A stretch of DNA of 64,000 nt from assembly GCA_034766995.1 (NCBI GenBank), contig CM068314.1, positions 35,769,208 through 35,833,207 of the forward strand, written 5' to 3'. This document shows, piece after piece, positions 1-13,258 of the stretch. Each line of letters opens with the position of its first letter. The stretch's first letter is position 1. Below the pieces are notes generated by a model, which worked only from the letters and a program-made list of their open reading frames with translations, had not been told where the DNA came from and did not search any database. Source of the DNA: Acanthacorydalis orientalis. Taxonomy: Eukaryota; Arthropoda; Insecta; Megaloptera; Corydalidae. Both the position numbers and the translations under genes were made by a program.

Positions 1-70
1 TACTATCTAGCTTATATTTACAATATGATTTTTATTGATTTTAAGAATCACACACATACATACCCACATG

Positions 71-109
<39 letters not shown>

Positions 110-473
110 TATGTGTCTACATCGATTAATAATTCAAACCGATTGCCACATACTTCTATTACATTAACTTCTAACAATAAATAAAATGGCAGGAAATAAG
201 CTACAGATTTTTTTAGCTATTTTTTAATAATCAATTACAAATTTAAGTAGTGTTCAATCTTCAGTGAAAGGGTATTTATAAATTAAAAAAATAGCTGACA
301 GATAAAAAGATTAACAAACAAATGGAGCATATAACAGTTATCAACAAATGTAAACATATCAGCTTTTTCACCCTTGGAAAATGATTAATTGACCGTAAAG
401 TGTATACATGTATACATAATGCATATATATATATATATATATACACACATACACACACAACATATACACATAC

Positions 474-479
<6 letters not shown>

Positions 480-534
<55 letters not shown>
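480..534. repeat. (TA)n microsatellite
   Basis: Uninterrupted TA run preceded by a CA-rich tract (443-470). It produces Tyr/Ile reading frames on the minus strand that are not genes. A smaller TA tract lies at 423-442 and another at 74-104. Confidence 0.95.
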
Positions 535-537
<3 letters not shown>

Positions 538-1139
538 GTATAGATATATGTGTGGGTGAGAGTGGTATATATGTACACAATGAGGTACAGTGTGTATACC
601 ACTTATTTATGAATATATTGCGTTTGAATTCAAATTTATCGTACTATTTTCGAGGACAAAATCGTCATATATTTTATAATTCGGTACGAATAAGCATTGT
701 ATTCAAGGTGACAAAATTAACTTCGCAGATAAACATGAAATTAGTTCTATATAATTCTTATATTAGAGGAGCACTTTAAATATTTGTCTTCACAGTTTAT
801 GACTTGAACGTGCATAAAACATCGGTTTATTAATGTTTACCATCACTAATTACCCTTAAATATTATATTTACTTAATGTAGTACTAAATTAGTAATACAG
901 AGTTAGAAATACATTAAGGGACTTTTCTTATGTACATATATATATATATATATATATACACACAAGTATGTACGTACAATATGAATTAAGTAAATACTTA
1001 AAAACGAAGAAACACAGTGTAGTTCAAATATGTCTTAAAAGTAATTAAAAAAATTAGAAAAAGTGTTTTTTTAAAAATATAGGACATTAAAACCAAGATC
1101 AAATGCGCACAAAAAATGAAGTAATTGTTTTTGTTATTA

Positions 1140-1600
1140 GTTTATTACTTTTAATGATTAATGATTTTTTCCTCTGGCGTAGATACTTTGCATCTTATCA
1201 CTCTAATACTATCGCCAATGAAACACGATAATCAACAATGAAAAATGATTAGTAAGCAATTATTGAACATTATGAATGTTTTTGATGGTTTGGGAAACGA
1301 GTGAAAAATTTGTTTATGAAATTGAATTTAGCCGCAATATGAAAAAACGATATTGTGTTATTTATTTTTTTATTGATAAGAAATGATTTCTACTCTTATT
1401 TTTCCATCAATTTTTTTTCTAAAAAACGGAAAACTATTCAGCTATTTTGTACTCTAGTGCTCTGAGAATGATAGCTCCACCATCAAAATGTATACAAGAA
1501 AAAAATCAAAAATGATTAATAATTAATTAGTGTACATTTCTGATTGAAACTTTTTGTGATTTGTGGTAGAGTGAACAATCATATTGTGAATGTGATTTGA
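1140..1600 (-). repeat. Dispersed repeat family, copy A
   Basis: In reverse complement, 1226-1330 contains the family blocks 'GCTAAATTCAATTTC', 'TTTTTCACTCG' and 'AATGTTCAATAATTG' also seen at 34213 and 60680. In forward orientation 1440-1530 ('CTCTAGTGCTCTGAGAATGA') matches 60836-60910 ('CCTTAGCGCTTTGAGTATGA'). The copy therefore has arms in both orientations, as in a fold-back element. No coding sequence. Confidence 0.5.
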
Positions 1601-1979
1601 AGCACAGTTCAAAAATATATATTTGAAACTAATAAACTGTTTTGAAATTTAATTATTTCCAAAATGTAGTTAAAAACAAATTACGAAACTAGTATGTTCG
1701 TCATTTAAATTTTTATGCATAAAAATAGTGAACGAAAACCAAATGAGTTTTTTTATATGCAATACAAAAAAAGTCATTAATTATGTTTCTTCAATTTTAC
1801 TTTTGTTACATACTTTATTTTCTAAAATGATATATTTAGTTTGTTATAATAATAGAACTGCATATTTCCTTTCAGTTAATGTCTGAATATTATTTCCATA
1901 AAATCTGTTGGCAGCTTAAATCGCTTTGAAGATATCACCATGGAAATGAATATAAACAATACTCAAAATTATCAGTAAT

Positions 1980-2090
1980 CAATTATTAATTATTATGTTT
2001 TTTGATAGGAAAGTCATTGTTATTTATTATTAATGATTTTTTTTATCCAAGGGAAGAAGAACACATCATTTGTGAAAGTGGATTTAGTCA
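1980..2090. repeat. Possible further arm of the dispersed repeat family
   Basis: Contains 'CACATCATTTGTGAAAGTGG' followed by ATTTAG, which as reverse complement (CTAAAT-CCACTTTCACAAATGATG) matches the outer block CTAAATTCACTTTCACTAAT at 34213. It may be the far end of copy A. Confidence 0.35.
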
Positions 2091-2147
2091 GAGAGCAAAA
2101 AATTTTAATTGTAGTATTTTATAAATTTTGAATGTACACATTATGCA

Positions 2148-2149
<2 letters not shown>

Positions 2150-2211
<62 letters not shown>
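2150..2211. repeat. (TA)n microsatellite
   Basis: About 31 TA units ending in GCGCGCGTACACACACA, a compound alternating purine-pyrimidine tract. Confidence 0.95.
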
Positions 2212-2217
<6 letters not shown>

Positions 2218-2784
2218 CGTACACACACAGGCACTGTATTTACAAATTATTTATTGCTGTTAGAACGATATTAATCATTCTTTCAAAAGCCGAAATTGTA
2301 TATATTTTTTCTTTTTTAACACACAGGACATTCTAGTACGATCCTGCATATAAAGAACTACCTAACCTTGATACATGTATATCATATTGTGTACACGCAA
2401 CTGTAGAAACGTAAACAGCCTGATGGTAGATGACGCGCACGGGTAATCTATAAATTCGATTAAATACGAGGGGAGATTTAGTAATGTCAGAGTATTAATA
2501 ACCTCAGGAGATAAAATACAAGGTTACTGTTTTATTGTACATTATTTATTTGTATAATTTATATTATGTACACACAGGGTTAAAATTCTGCGAAATAGAA
2601 TCAAGTGTGCGTGAAGAGCATGTACGTGTGCGTTGTGTATTTTTTTCGGTGCTCGTTAATTACATTTCAGAACATGTAATGGCGTTTCTAAGCTCATATT
2701 TTAATATTCTATTTGAGTTTTATTATTGTCATTGAAATAATGTAATAATTTGTAGTAATGCTTTTGATTCGCATCTATATTTTT

Positions 2785-2824
<40 letters not shown>

Positions 2825-3109
2825 TATACATATATATACAATTATCTAATTGCGTGGATTATAAAAAAAAGAAAAACTGGAAAGTATTGAACAGTATTAC
2901 TGCTTCTTAAATTAATTATTCATTTAGCTGTCCATTACATAAAAAACAAATGAAAATAAATACACTTATTAAAAATTAATAGAAGCACAAATATTTGTCT
3001 TTTTCAGAACTGATTTGAAAAAATGCTATTATATTTTTTATTTATTTATCCATTATGCTGATATTTTTACGACAAAAGAATCTATGTCAAATAAAAGAGA
3101 TTCTTTAGC

Positions 3110-3149
<40 letters not shown>

Positions 3150-3169
3150 ACTGTCGCATACTTGGACAT

Positions 3170-3994
3170 GCAACCAGTATTGGCACTGGCCCTTATTTAT
3201 GCTGACATTGTAGTTATCATAGCGGAATAGAAAGAGGCGTTGTAGAGAAAGATCATAGAGTGGAAGAGAGGAAATTAAAAGAAAATGAATGAAAATTAAT
3301 ACAAATAAGAGCAAAGTAATGAAAATAGGAAGAGATGAGGATCGAGACCTGCATATAAAGCACTAATCAGATGCCAGAGGAGGTTGTAGAATACAACTAC
3401 CTAGGAGTCAAAATTGGCAGTGATGGACGGATCAATCAGGAAGTATTAAGCAGGGTTAAGAAGGCCAATAGAATTTACTACCAGTCAAATCAAACAGTGA
3501 TAGGAAAGAAAGAGGTAAAGAAGAAGACCATGTTGTAGATGCATAAGTCAGTGTTTCTACCAACAATCTTATGTGGAGCAGCGAGTTGAACGACACTCGA
3601 TAAGCACATAAAACGCATCACGGTAGCGGAAATGAAGTTTTTGCAAAAAGTAGCAAGGAAAACAAGTAGAGACTGCATAAGAAATGAGAAGATCAGAAAA
3701 AGCTTAGAGGTACGGGCCATGAAAGATATTCAGAGGAGAGACTGTTTAAGTGGTATGGACATGCATGCAGATTAAATGGGAACAGTAAAGTGAGAAAATG
3801 TTTGGAAGCAAGGCAGCAAAGGAAGAAGAGGAATAGGGGGAGGGAGACCAAGAACTATGTACGAGGGATACATAGAGCAGCTTGGAGACGGCGAGGAAGA
3901 ATCATGCAGGGGATGAAGCAATTGACCAGTAGTAGAGATAAGTGGAAGAGATGGACCGAGATCGATCTCATGCTGAAAGGTAAATAGGAAGAAA

Positions 3995-3996
<2 letters not shown>
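3170..3996 (+). mobile_element. RTE-like non-LTR retrotransposon remnant (RT C-terminal part)
   Basis: A 5'-truncated, frameshifted LINE. The catalytic palm motif is recognisable at 3198-3227 as IYADIVVIIAE, where the usual YADD has lost one Asp. It is followed, across several frames and stops, by the C-terminal RT/thumb pattern: 'VEYNYLGVKIGSDGRINQ' (~3382-3436), 'FLPTILCGAASW' (~3558-3590), 'ITVAEMKFLQKVARKT' (~3619-3665), a 'KWYGHACRLNG' segment (~3751-3782), 'LEARQ', 'GRPRTMYEGYIEQLG', and 'MKQL...RDKWKRW'. This order matches the RTE/CRE-like endonuclease-RT elements common in insects. Internal stops and frameshifts show it is dead. It ends directly at a (TA)n tract, consistent with the microsatellite tails of RTE elements. 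Clade assignment is from pattern memory. Confidence 0.8.

Positions 3997-4038
<42 letters not shown>
3997..4038. repeat. (TA)n microsatellite at the 3' end of the LINE
   Basis: Starts immediately after the last recognisable bases of the LINE remnant and may be its microsatellite tail. A further TA tract lies at 4238-4267. Confidence 0.9.
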
Positions 4039-4044
<6 letters not shown>

Positions 4045-4234
4045 GATTTCTGTAAAAAACGCTATTTTAAACAATAAATTGAATAAGTATAAAAACCTTA
4101 TTTATGTAAATATACATAAATTCTCAAAATATGAGTAAAATAGATGACAATTATTAAAATATACACAAATATCAATGGTAATGCACGTTACAAAGTATTA
4201 GTTCATATTTTAATTTTTTCGATTATATCTATTT

Positions 4235-4271
<37 letters not shown>

Positions 4272-6389
4272 AATGTTATTATTTAAAACATTAAAAAGAA
4301 ATTATTGTATTACAATGAACCAATAATATATTTATTTGCTTTTACAGAATGTACTTTAATGAAGAAATACAAACGTTTCTGCAATATAAAATGGAATAAA
4401 TGTTTCTATTTAAAAGATTGTATTCGGACATTTTTTTTTTGTACGTAATTTAAGGAAATAAATTTAAAGTTTTCAAACTTTTTATATTTAGTGCACTTAA
4501 ATATTTATAAGATTCGTATAGAAGATTATTTTTGACACATCTTGGTCGCAAAAAAGATGCTCTCAATTGTTTCTGCCGACAAACATTTACATAAAAATAG
4601 GATTATATGGTAAAATGAACAAAGGGTGACGTGATTTGAATATTTAAATATCCCGAGATGCGAAAATAGAAAACCGTATTGGCTTTCAAAAAAAAAAAAA
4701 TACGTTCGTGGTATTCAGTTAAGAACAAAGAAAAAAATATGTTTATGAATGAATGGTGATTTTTATGCGTTTCCAGTTAGACATTTTATAACAATCAGAA
4801 AACGTTTATTTTTTTATTCATACAGTTGTAAATTTGTTGTTGTTTTTTTCTTTTGCGATATCAGTTACTTATCTTGAATATAATTTGTAAACTACAATGT
4901 TTTATGTCGATTTTTTAATGTATAATTCAATATTAAATTTTTAAAAACAACTTGAAAAGGATATTGATTTTAAAATATTTTCATACCTATGACCTGTATT
5001 ATTATTATTAAAATCTGATTACACGTAAGTAATACATATTTACATAAAGATTGTTTTCAATAAAAATATTTTTTCTGTCATATTATTGAATATATTGAAA
5101 TTATTGAATAATTTTCTTGTTTAAAAAAAACTTTAAATACCTCATCCAGTAAGTCCGATAATTTTATTTTTTTTTCAACTAGTTTTCATTTATTTATACA
5201 ATTTAAAAACGTACAAATTCTTTACTTAACTTTATGACTGGTGGAGTACCATAATACCACTTACGGTATATAGTACAGATTACTAAGATATATTACGTTG
5301 CCTATGTGCCATTCATAAATTCTATTTTAATATATACGCAAGTAATAAAATACTCCATATTAAAAATGTTAATAATTAATTATATTTTTTTAAATAATTA
5401 TCAGCTCTTCTAATATAAAAATATATATATATATAGATAGATGTACACACACACTTTTACACAATATTAAAAATCAAATTACAAAAATGTAGTATTAATT
5501 GGGTCTGTTGCTCTGGTATTACCACAGTAAAAAAAGTTTCAATTTAAAAAGGTATCTAGTACTATCAAGAAAATGCATCAAGTTATTTTTTTGTGCATAT
5601 ATTTTTTTGTTTACAAAAAAGTGAGAAATAATTTATTCATGTTAATGTGTAATATACATATTCGTATTAATTTGTAGTATGTAATTAGAATGTATTGTAA
5701 TATTTATTTCTAAAAAACTAATTAATTTTTGTGTTTTAATTTATTACAAAGAAACTGAGATACTTTTTTCTCGTTTCGTCCAAAATTAAGATCCTTAAAG
5801 AGTTAAAAATTGTTTTTATACGTTCATTTCAAGACAATATCTAATGATTTGTGATGTTTTTATATTTTATAAAGAGTTATCTTTTTATTTGGACTAATTT
5901 TTGTCTCACTCTTACTAGTAGTTTACTCATTTAACGAAGCTTGAACAATTTCCATTTCAGTAATTTCTTTTAAACCAGTTTGTATGTCGGATGCATCTCC
6001 AGAAACAATTAATGTCATTTACAAGCAAATTGTTCGATTTACAATTAAGTTTTAAATTCAGACCATTCTTTACGAACACAAATAAAACAAGTCACACAGC
6101 TGAGATTAGTAGCTGACGTAACAGTAGAAAATAATATCTAATAGTAGATAATAGACTAGAATTTTATTTTTATATTCCCGTATTGATATTGAACTTTTAT
6201 ATATTTTTTTATATAATTAAATTACGCTAATTTGTTTAGTTAATTTATTTTTGTATTCTAAAAATACAAAAGAATGTTTAAAACAAATGTTTGATGATAA
6301 AAAAAAATTTAATGTAATAAAATAAACATAAATCTATCTAGCAACAAACACCAACTACACGTAGCATTTTATTTATAAGAATGTTTTTG

Positions 6390-6439
<50 letters not shown>

Positions 6440-6852
6440 TATGTAGAGAGAGAGAGAAACTGACAGAGAAATAAAGAGACATTTATGTGCGTATATATAT
6501 ATATATATGAATAATAAAAAGTATACAAATATAATTATGATAAGGTTCAATGTCAAATAGTCACAGGTTTTTCCTATATCGTGGTTGGGAAGATGGATCT
6601 CCACCCATCACACCAAATATATATCTAAATATATGAGAACTTTAAACAAACAATAAAAAACCAATGAATAAAATAAATTCATTTTATGACTGTAAATATT
6701 TATAAGAACACTTTAAAGAAACAATGTTCCGAAATGATAGCTTTTTATGAAATCTATTTTATCTTTTAATGCGTTAAAAATAGTAATTACACATACATAC
6801 ATGTATATATATATATATTTATATGCATATATACATTAATATATATATACGA

Positions 6853-6895
<43 letters not shown>

Positions 6896-8379
6896 TGTAT
6901 GTGTGTTGTGTGTGTGCGTTTATAAAAGAACATAAAAATTAAAATCTAATAAAAAAATTATCAAGAAGACATTTTTGAAGTATCCTTATCGATTTACAAT
7001 TAATTTTACAGACGATAACTTTTCTCAAGGTTGGTCAAATTTTCTTTTACGTCATTAGATTTATGAAATTGATTTATCAGTTTGTTTGATATAAATTGTC
7101 GGTAATTTAACAAATATTTGTAGATATTTATCAAAAAAGTAATGCATTGATTGATTTCAATATTGGAATGGAAAATAAATAACGATTTCGAAACAAAAAT
7201 AATAATAAAATTACGTAAGACGATTCAAAAACTAAAGTTTTTATTTTGATAATTCTATCTTAGTATTGTTTAAATCTAAAAAAAGACGAACTGTTCATTA
7301 TTCATTTAGTAAATTAATTATATTGATAAACATCGAAAATACTTTTCAGTGTATTCACATTTTGATATGATTCAAAGAATCTCAAATAAGTGACAAGATA
7401 CATCTAGATATAATCGGTTGAATAATTAAAATTGATAATTTTTTTCGATGTAGATATACCTGTATCGTTTTCCATTTTTATACATTTATAAAAAAATAAC
7501 AAAAAAGTTGAGTTTTGCTCTTATATTCTGTGTTTTTTTTGATAATAATTTTATCAGTCTAGATGCATGATAGTATATAAATTTTTATAGCTTTATATAA
7601 ACAATTTAATTTACAAATTTAATAAAAAAAAATCAAATTGATTTAACTAATCCTTACTAGTTGTTCTAAATTCTTTATCTGTTACAAATGAAACAAATAT
7701 AAAAAATGTATTTAAGATTTTCCAAAAGAAAAACACTAAAAATAATTTTGATCTAATAAATAAAAATATACTTTAATCATACAGACATTACAGAAACAAA
7801 CGTTTTTTTTCTTAAATTTAAAATCAACGAAGAAGTACATTTAAATTAAATATATCCGGTTTTCGGAAAAGCCCTACAATCGTTTAAAAAAACGGAACGC
7901 TTTCATGTATATTCAGTATCTTTAAATGAAAAAAATTGATTTTATATATTTTTTTAATATATTTATAACTATATCTATAAAGAATATTGTTAAGGGGTTA
8001 AATAGTTTCTAACGCACGTTTATTGTAGGCTTAAGTAGCAATCAGTTACATAGATACCAAATAGGAAGTATGTTATATAAAAGGATATTTCTCAAATAGA
8101 CGAAAAATCCACTAGATGACAATATGTCCATACATTATTTTTAAATTGATCCCTATTCATAATTTACAAGCATTTTTTACAATATCCAAGCATAAAGTAA
8201 TAATAAAAATAAGAGTCTTTTTATATATAAAATTTATCGAAATATGTGACTATTTATTTCTTACTAAAATATTCTAAAATTATAGTTGTATGTTTTTAAG
8301 CCTATTATCTCGTTGATATGTTATTCTATGATCTTCATCCTTATATGGGATCATCTTAGTATCTATTTGTTGCTATTAG
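4039..8379. other. AT-rich intergenic DNA
   Basis: Only TA microsatellites (4238-4267, 5418-5435, 6394-6437, 6497-6510, 6853-6892) and homopolymer-rich sequence. I see no exon, transposon end or RNA gene. Confidence 0.6.
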
Positions 8380-8502
8380 TTTCAATACGTGTCCTATCTT
8401 CACATAAATGTTGGACTCAAATATTTACCTGAAAATGGCACACGTCCCGAAACTAGAGTGCACAGACACTCAGTCCAAAAGGATGAAGACCACCACGTCA
8501 AC
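8380..8502 (+). CDS. Candidate isolated exon, unidentified
   Basis: An open segment of 41 codons between an acceptor-like TTGTTGCTATTAG and a donor-like AAC|GTAAAC, both in phase 0. It reads FQYVSYLHINVGLKYLPENG and then a charged stretch TRPETRVHRHSVQKDEDHH. Base composition is clearly less AT-biased than its surroundings. I recognise no family. It may equally be a relic of a repeat. Confidence 0.2.
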
Positions 8503-10169
8503 GTAAACTGTTTTAATTGTGATTATGTTTGAACGTAGTTGTTCCATTATACAGCATGTTGGTTGGTTACTAAGTGTGGCTCCACAGCAACAAACACATT
8601 GTTGTTAATATTCCATTCGGAGTGAATTTGAACATATGTATTGACTCATATGTTTCTCTTTGTGAAGTTGCATTCTGTAGTACTACAGACACTCATGAAA
8701 ACAACTCTAACATATATAATTTATAGATGTCTCTAGTTGTGAAATGTATTGCTTGTATGCAGTGTATACACATGCCATTGATAATATGTAGAATTTTTAT
8801 AATTGAGATCATTTTATTATAGTATATAGGCAGAAACACATGTTTCAATTCTTGAAAATATCATTAAAAGTCCTAAATAAAAATTAAAATAAAATACTCG
8901 ATTTTTGTTTTTTATACATAAATATTAAAATGTACGAAAATCATTAATATATTTTGACGATGTCACTAATTTACAATTAGGCCAACTATATAAAACCAAA
9001 CAAGTTCATTATATTTTGTTGATATGCACTCTACATGTTTCTTATTTCTCCAAGATCGAAACAAATTTCTCTAGTTGTATGTTATACCACTTGTATGTAG
9101 AAATAATGTCGCTTATATTTAATCTTTTATTACAATGTACACTTGAAACATTTAATCATGTTATTTTTCCTTTTTTTTATTTCTTCTTTTTATAAAAACA
9201 TTGACATATTTTTATATTAAATTATATTTGATTTTAATAGCTTAAAATATTAAAATTTAAAAAATTAAATAACATTTTACTATCAAATAAATTACACTTT
9301 TATAAAAATTCTATTATTTATACCCATTTTTTTAAAAAAATCTAATTATTACGTCATATTTTCAATAAAAAATTTAGTCGCAATTTTAATTAAACAAGTC
9401 TGAGTTCAATAAATAATAAAAGTGTTTTATTAGGTCATAACTATCTTATTTGCTAAACCAAACATTTATGATCAAATATATAGTACCTTAATAACACTGT
9501 TGTAAATTAATTATCGAGACATTAATAAACTATAATATAATTTTTAGTAAGAAGTGTTATTTGATTGAAAATATAATAAAAAAGGCATATCATACATGGT
9601 ATTATGTAATAATACACATACAGACATTTATCAAAACCTTTCATATACAAGTGACTATAAAAATATTATTAATGATCGTTTTATGTATTTCTTATTTTGT
9701 TTTTCACCCATTTCGTACATATAAAGTAATACGTTTCTATAATTACATTATTACTTACACATGTTTACGTCAGAGTCATCTGACAACAGAAATACAATTA
9801 GTTTTCCCATATAGGAAACAAAACTTTTAATTAATTCAAAGATGCGAAGAATGGCATCAATATATTTATAAATTACTCAACACAATATTAAAATACAACA
9901 TTGTCTCTATGCCTGATTAGAAATTGTAATATTGTAGTTTTTTATGAAATATTTTATCGTATTACGTTTTTCGCTCTGATCAGATAAACCACGAATAATT
10001 ATTATAAAATCACACACATTTTAAATGGGGATATAATATTGTAATATTTTTTCAGATACACAAATTAATTTTTTTTAAGTTCGTCTGATTACGTATATAT
10101 CAGTTTCTCCTTTTTTACAAACTACAAAATTCCAGAAAGTTAAAATGGCATAATTAGCCGAAGTTGCAC

Positions 10170-10216
<47 letters not shown>

Positions 10217-10467
10217 AGAGAATTGAGAAACTAAATTATTATTATTAGAAATTTCCAATTAACTACAAGATATAGATGTGTTATTTAAGTGAAATACGTA
10301 CATATATCATAATTACAATTTGAATTTTCAACAAATGTTTCAGAAATGAATGTCAACATATAATCTAACATATAATATCTTTAGACTACAGCTTTCTAAA
10401 ATCTAAATTAAGTTCAAAAATGTCAATAATTGTTGTATAAGAAATATAATCACTATAATGTCACATA

Positions 10468-10539
<72 letters not shown>

Positions 10540-11177
10540 CACACTAACACTAATTTTTTACAATAATGTAAATTAACTGATATTGAACTTTTTGATATGA
10601 ATTTTTATAACATAAATATATTATTTTAGCAAATATAGATACAAATATAGCAAATATGATAATTATATAATACTACGACGTACCATTCTAAAAAGGATAA
10701 AAATCAAGAGTTTACATAAAAATTAACATCAATTAAATACTATTATTTATAAATACCATGAATACACATTTGTAAACGTCACGTTTATCAACACAGTTAT
10801 TTAATATTTATGACTCATTTATTATTTAACTTTACAAACGTGTTTTACTTAAATATAATAATGACATCAATTGTTGATGATTCAATGATTTAAATTTGTG
10901 TTTAGGTACAAAATTTTACACAAAAAAAGAAAATTATAAATGACTTGTTTCTTTGTGTATCCATATTTTATGCATAAGTATATTTATTTATTTTTATAGC
11001 CTTTAGTTATTGTCATGTTTAATATCGGAATGAAATGGACCACTAGTATAATTTATGCAAATTGGATACATTTTTTCAATATACATTTGATGTTAAGTTC
11101 GAAATCGATAGGCGAAGATATTAAAAAATAATGAAAAATTTTTAATTGTTACTCTAAAATTATCATTTTTTTTCACT

Positions 11178-11236
<59 letters not shown>

Positions 11237-12251
11237 TACTTTACTACTTTACATTTCAATTATATTTATATCTAATATTTATTACTACGTACATTATTTC
11301 TTAGTAAAAATATATTAAAATTTATTGAAAATATTTTCTTTATAGTCAATTGATTAATTAATAATTATTTAATATTAATCTGTTAAGGAGTTATTTTTCT
11401 TTTTTAGATACGCCAATTCAATTAAATTATATTAATAGTAATTAATTAGTACCAAGAGTTTATATAATTTCAGTATAATATAATTCAACATATATAAGTT
11501 AAAGTTTTCATACAGAAAGATATAAATTAAGGGGAAAGAACATGGATGCTTTTAAAAATTTAAGATATAAAATTATATTCGAGATATTAAGTATTACAGC
11601 ACTTATAACACTTATTCATACATAAATGTATGTATGTATGTATGTATGTGTGTGTGTATATATATATACACATATACATATTTGTATATATATATATATA
11701 TATACACACACATAAACATACATATGTTAAATACATGATATATTTTTGATACGATTTAAACGCAGTTTGCTGATTAAAACAAATTTTTAGTGTAATGTCA
11801 AACTATAAGGGTAAATATCAAACTAAGCTCAAAGTACTGGATACTTCTAATTATCAAGTGGTTAACTATTATGAATTGATTGTATGTGAGTATATGAGTG
11901 TGAGTGTATGTGTATGTGTGTATGTATATATATATATATATATATATATTAATATGTATGTATATATACATATATATATACACTATGGAGCTTCACCCCG
12001 TTCTCTGCACCCATCAATACCCGCGATCGTTGCTCTCGCCCACTTCTCATTTATAAGCGCACGCATGTCGTGTAACAGAATGAAACAATAAATATATTTG
12101 GGTATCATAGAAACACGTCTCAAATAATTCGACGTCATGGATGGATATGTATATATATATACACACAATATATGTTAGTATGTTTATATAAATATTTTGC
12201 AGATAGATTATTTTTGCAACGTGATTTTATAAAGTTGTTTGTGGATAATTT

Positions 12252-12302
<51 letters not shown>

Positions 12303-12439
12303 ATTAATGATGTTAAAACTTTACTAAAAGAATATTATACAAACATAATTGACGTTTAACAAACCTAATTCGTAAAAATATTCACAGTTAACATATTTTC
12401 AACTAGATGATTATTTGATATCATATATAAAAACCCATA
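8503..12439. other. AT-rich intergenic DNA
   Basis: Contains the three TA tracts described separately, TATG/TATA tracts at 11625-11720, and a GC-richer unexplained segment at 11980-12140 boxed between TA tracts. The frame at 9561-9830 is an AT-rich chance ORF. Confidence 0.5.
10178..11232. repeat. Three (TA)n microsatellites in AT-rich DNA
   Basis: TA runs at 10178-10210, 10471-10526 and 11186-11230. The sequence between them is AT-rich and without recognisable genes. Confidence 0.85.
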
Positions 12440-12442
12440 TTA

Positions 12443-13258
12443 GGCCTTATTCATACGAGCGTTAAAAAACGCATCAAAGCGCGCTTTTCTTCATCTTTTC
12501 AATAAAACATATGAAACTCGGTGTTTCTTTTTACATGCCGGCGTTTATTTAACGCGTGGTAAAAAATATAGAACTTGATTCATTTCTAACACCGAGCGTT
12601 TTGCGTTGAAGTACATCTGGAAGAGAGTATTTTCATTCCCATAGACGTTTAAAAAGCAAAAGCGCTGAATGACGCCGAATTTGTCAGTAAGTCTTGCTTG
12701 CACGTTGGTACTGAATACAAGTACAACAGATAACGGCAGACAGCGTTTTCGAAAATGGCGGTATTTGATACTGAACATTTTATTTTGGAGGTGGAATCGA
12801 GATTTGTTATGTAACAAAGGTTTGGGAAATTATTCAAACAAAATTTTGAAGGAAGACACGTGTAAATAGAAGTCACTTTAAAATATAATCCCGAATTGGA
12901 AAAATATCGTAGATAACAATTCTCAATAATTCATTAAATGTTTCAATTTTCATACTGGAGTAGCTGAAAAACATCCGGATACAACATTCAATCTTCATAA
13001 ATAGCCACAAAGTGTCCTTTCAAGTATCGTTGATCATTCAGAGAATGCACGCAGAACTTTTTCATTTTTTTTTCACCTTCGTGAAATACGCACAGCTATT
13101 GCTAACAACTCTTCTGAATTCATGCGTCCGAACCCCGTAAAACGATGAAAAGAAGTGATTTTTAAACGCTCATATGAACACTATATTTGCGAGCGTTTTA
13201 AAAGCGCTAACGCTAATTCTGAACGCAAAGTTTTTTTAACGCTTGTGGGAATAAGGCC
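12443..13258. mobile_element. PIF/Harbinger-type DNA transposon, defective, with TTA target duplications
   Basis: An 816-bp element bounded by inverted termini: left GGCCTTATTCATACGAGCGT, right (reverse complement) GGCCTTATTCCCACAAGCGT. It is flanked on both sides by TTA (12440-12442 and 13259-13261), the 3-bp duplication typical of PIF/Harbinger. GCGTT/AACGC motifs recur inside both ends (subterminal repeats). It has no transposase gene, so it is non-autonomous. It retains a broken reading frame that resembles the MADF/Myb-like accessory protein of Harbinger elements (see separate entry). Confidence 0.85.
12755..12910 (+). pseudogene. MADF-like accessory protein remnant inside the Harbinger element
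   Basis: Starts with ATG in a good context (GAAAATGGCG). The first frame reads MAVFDTEHFILEVESRFVM and then stops; a shifted frame continues NKGLGNYSNKILKEDTCK before another stop, then ~SHFKYNPELEKY-like residues. The pattern (hydrophobic I-EVE-R, N/D-x-x-h-x-x-YSNK, K-E-x-C/W) matches the MADF DNA-binding fold (I-x-x-V-x-x-x-P-x-L-Y-D ... Y-x-N-x-x-x-K-x-x-x-W). PIF/Harbinger elements carry such a Myb/MADF-like partner that helps the transposase enter the nucleus and bind the ends. Frameshift and stops make it non-functional. Confidence 0.55.

Larger units (their letters stand above)
1..3169. other. AT-rich intergenic DNA
   Basis: Holds TA microsatellites (74-104, 423-442, 480-534, 936-956, 2150-2211, 2790-2840), and copy A of the dispersed repeat family. 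No exon pattern seen. Confidence 0.6.

Noticed and set aside
276..602. 108-codon minus-strand ORF
   Set aside because: It is mostly a translation of TA and CA microsatellites into Tyr/Ile and Cys/Val runs, with no protein pattern.
12545..12876. Two minus-strand ORFs inside the Harbinger element
   Set aside because: Opposite strand to the MADF-like relic and without recognised motif.
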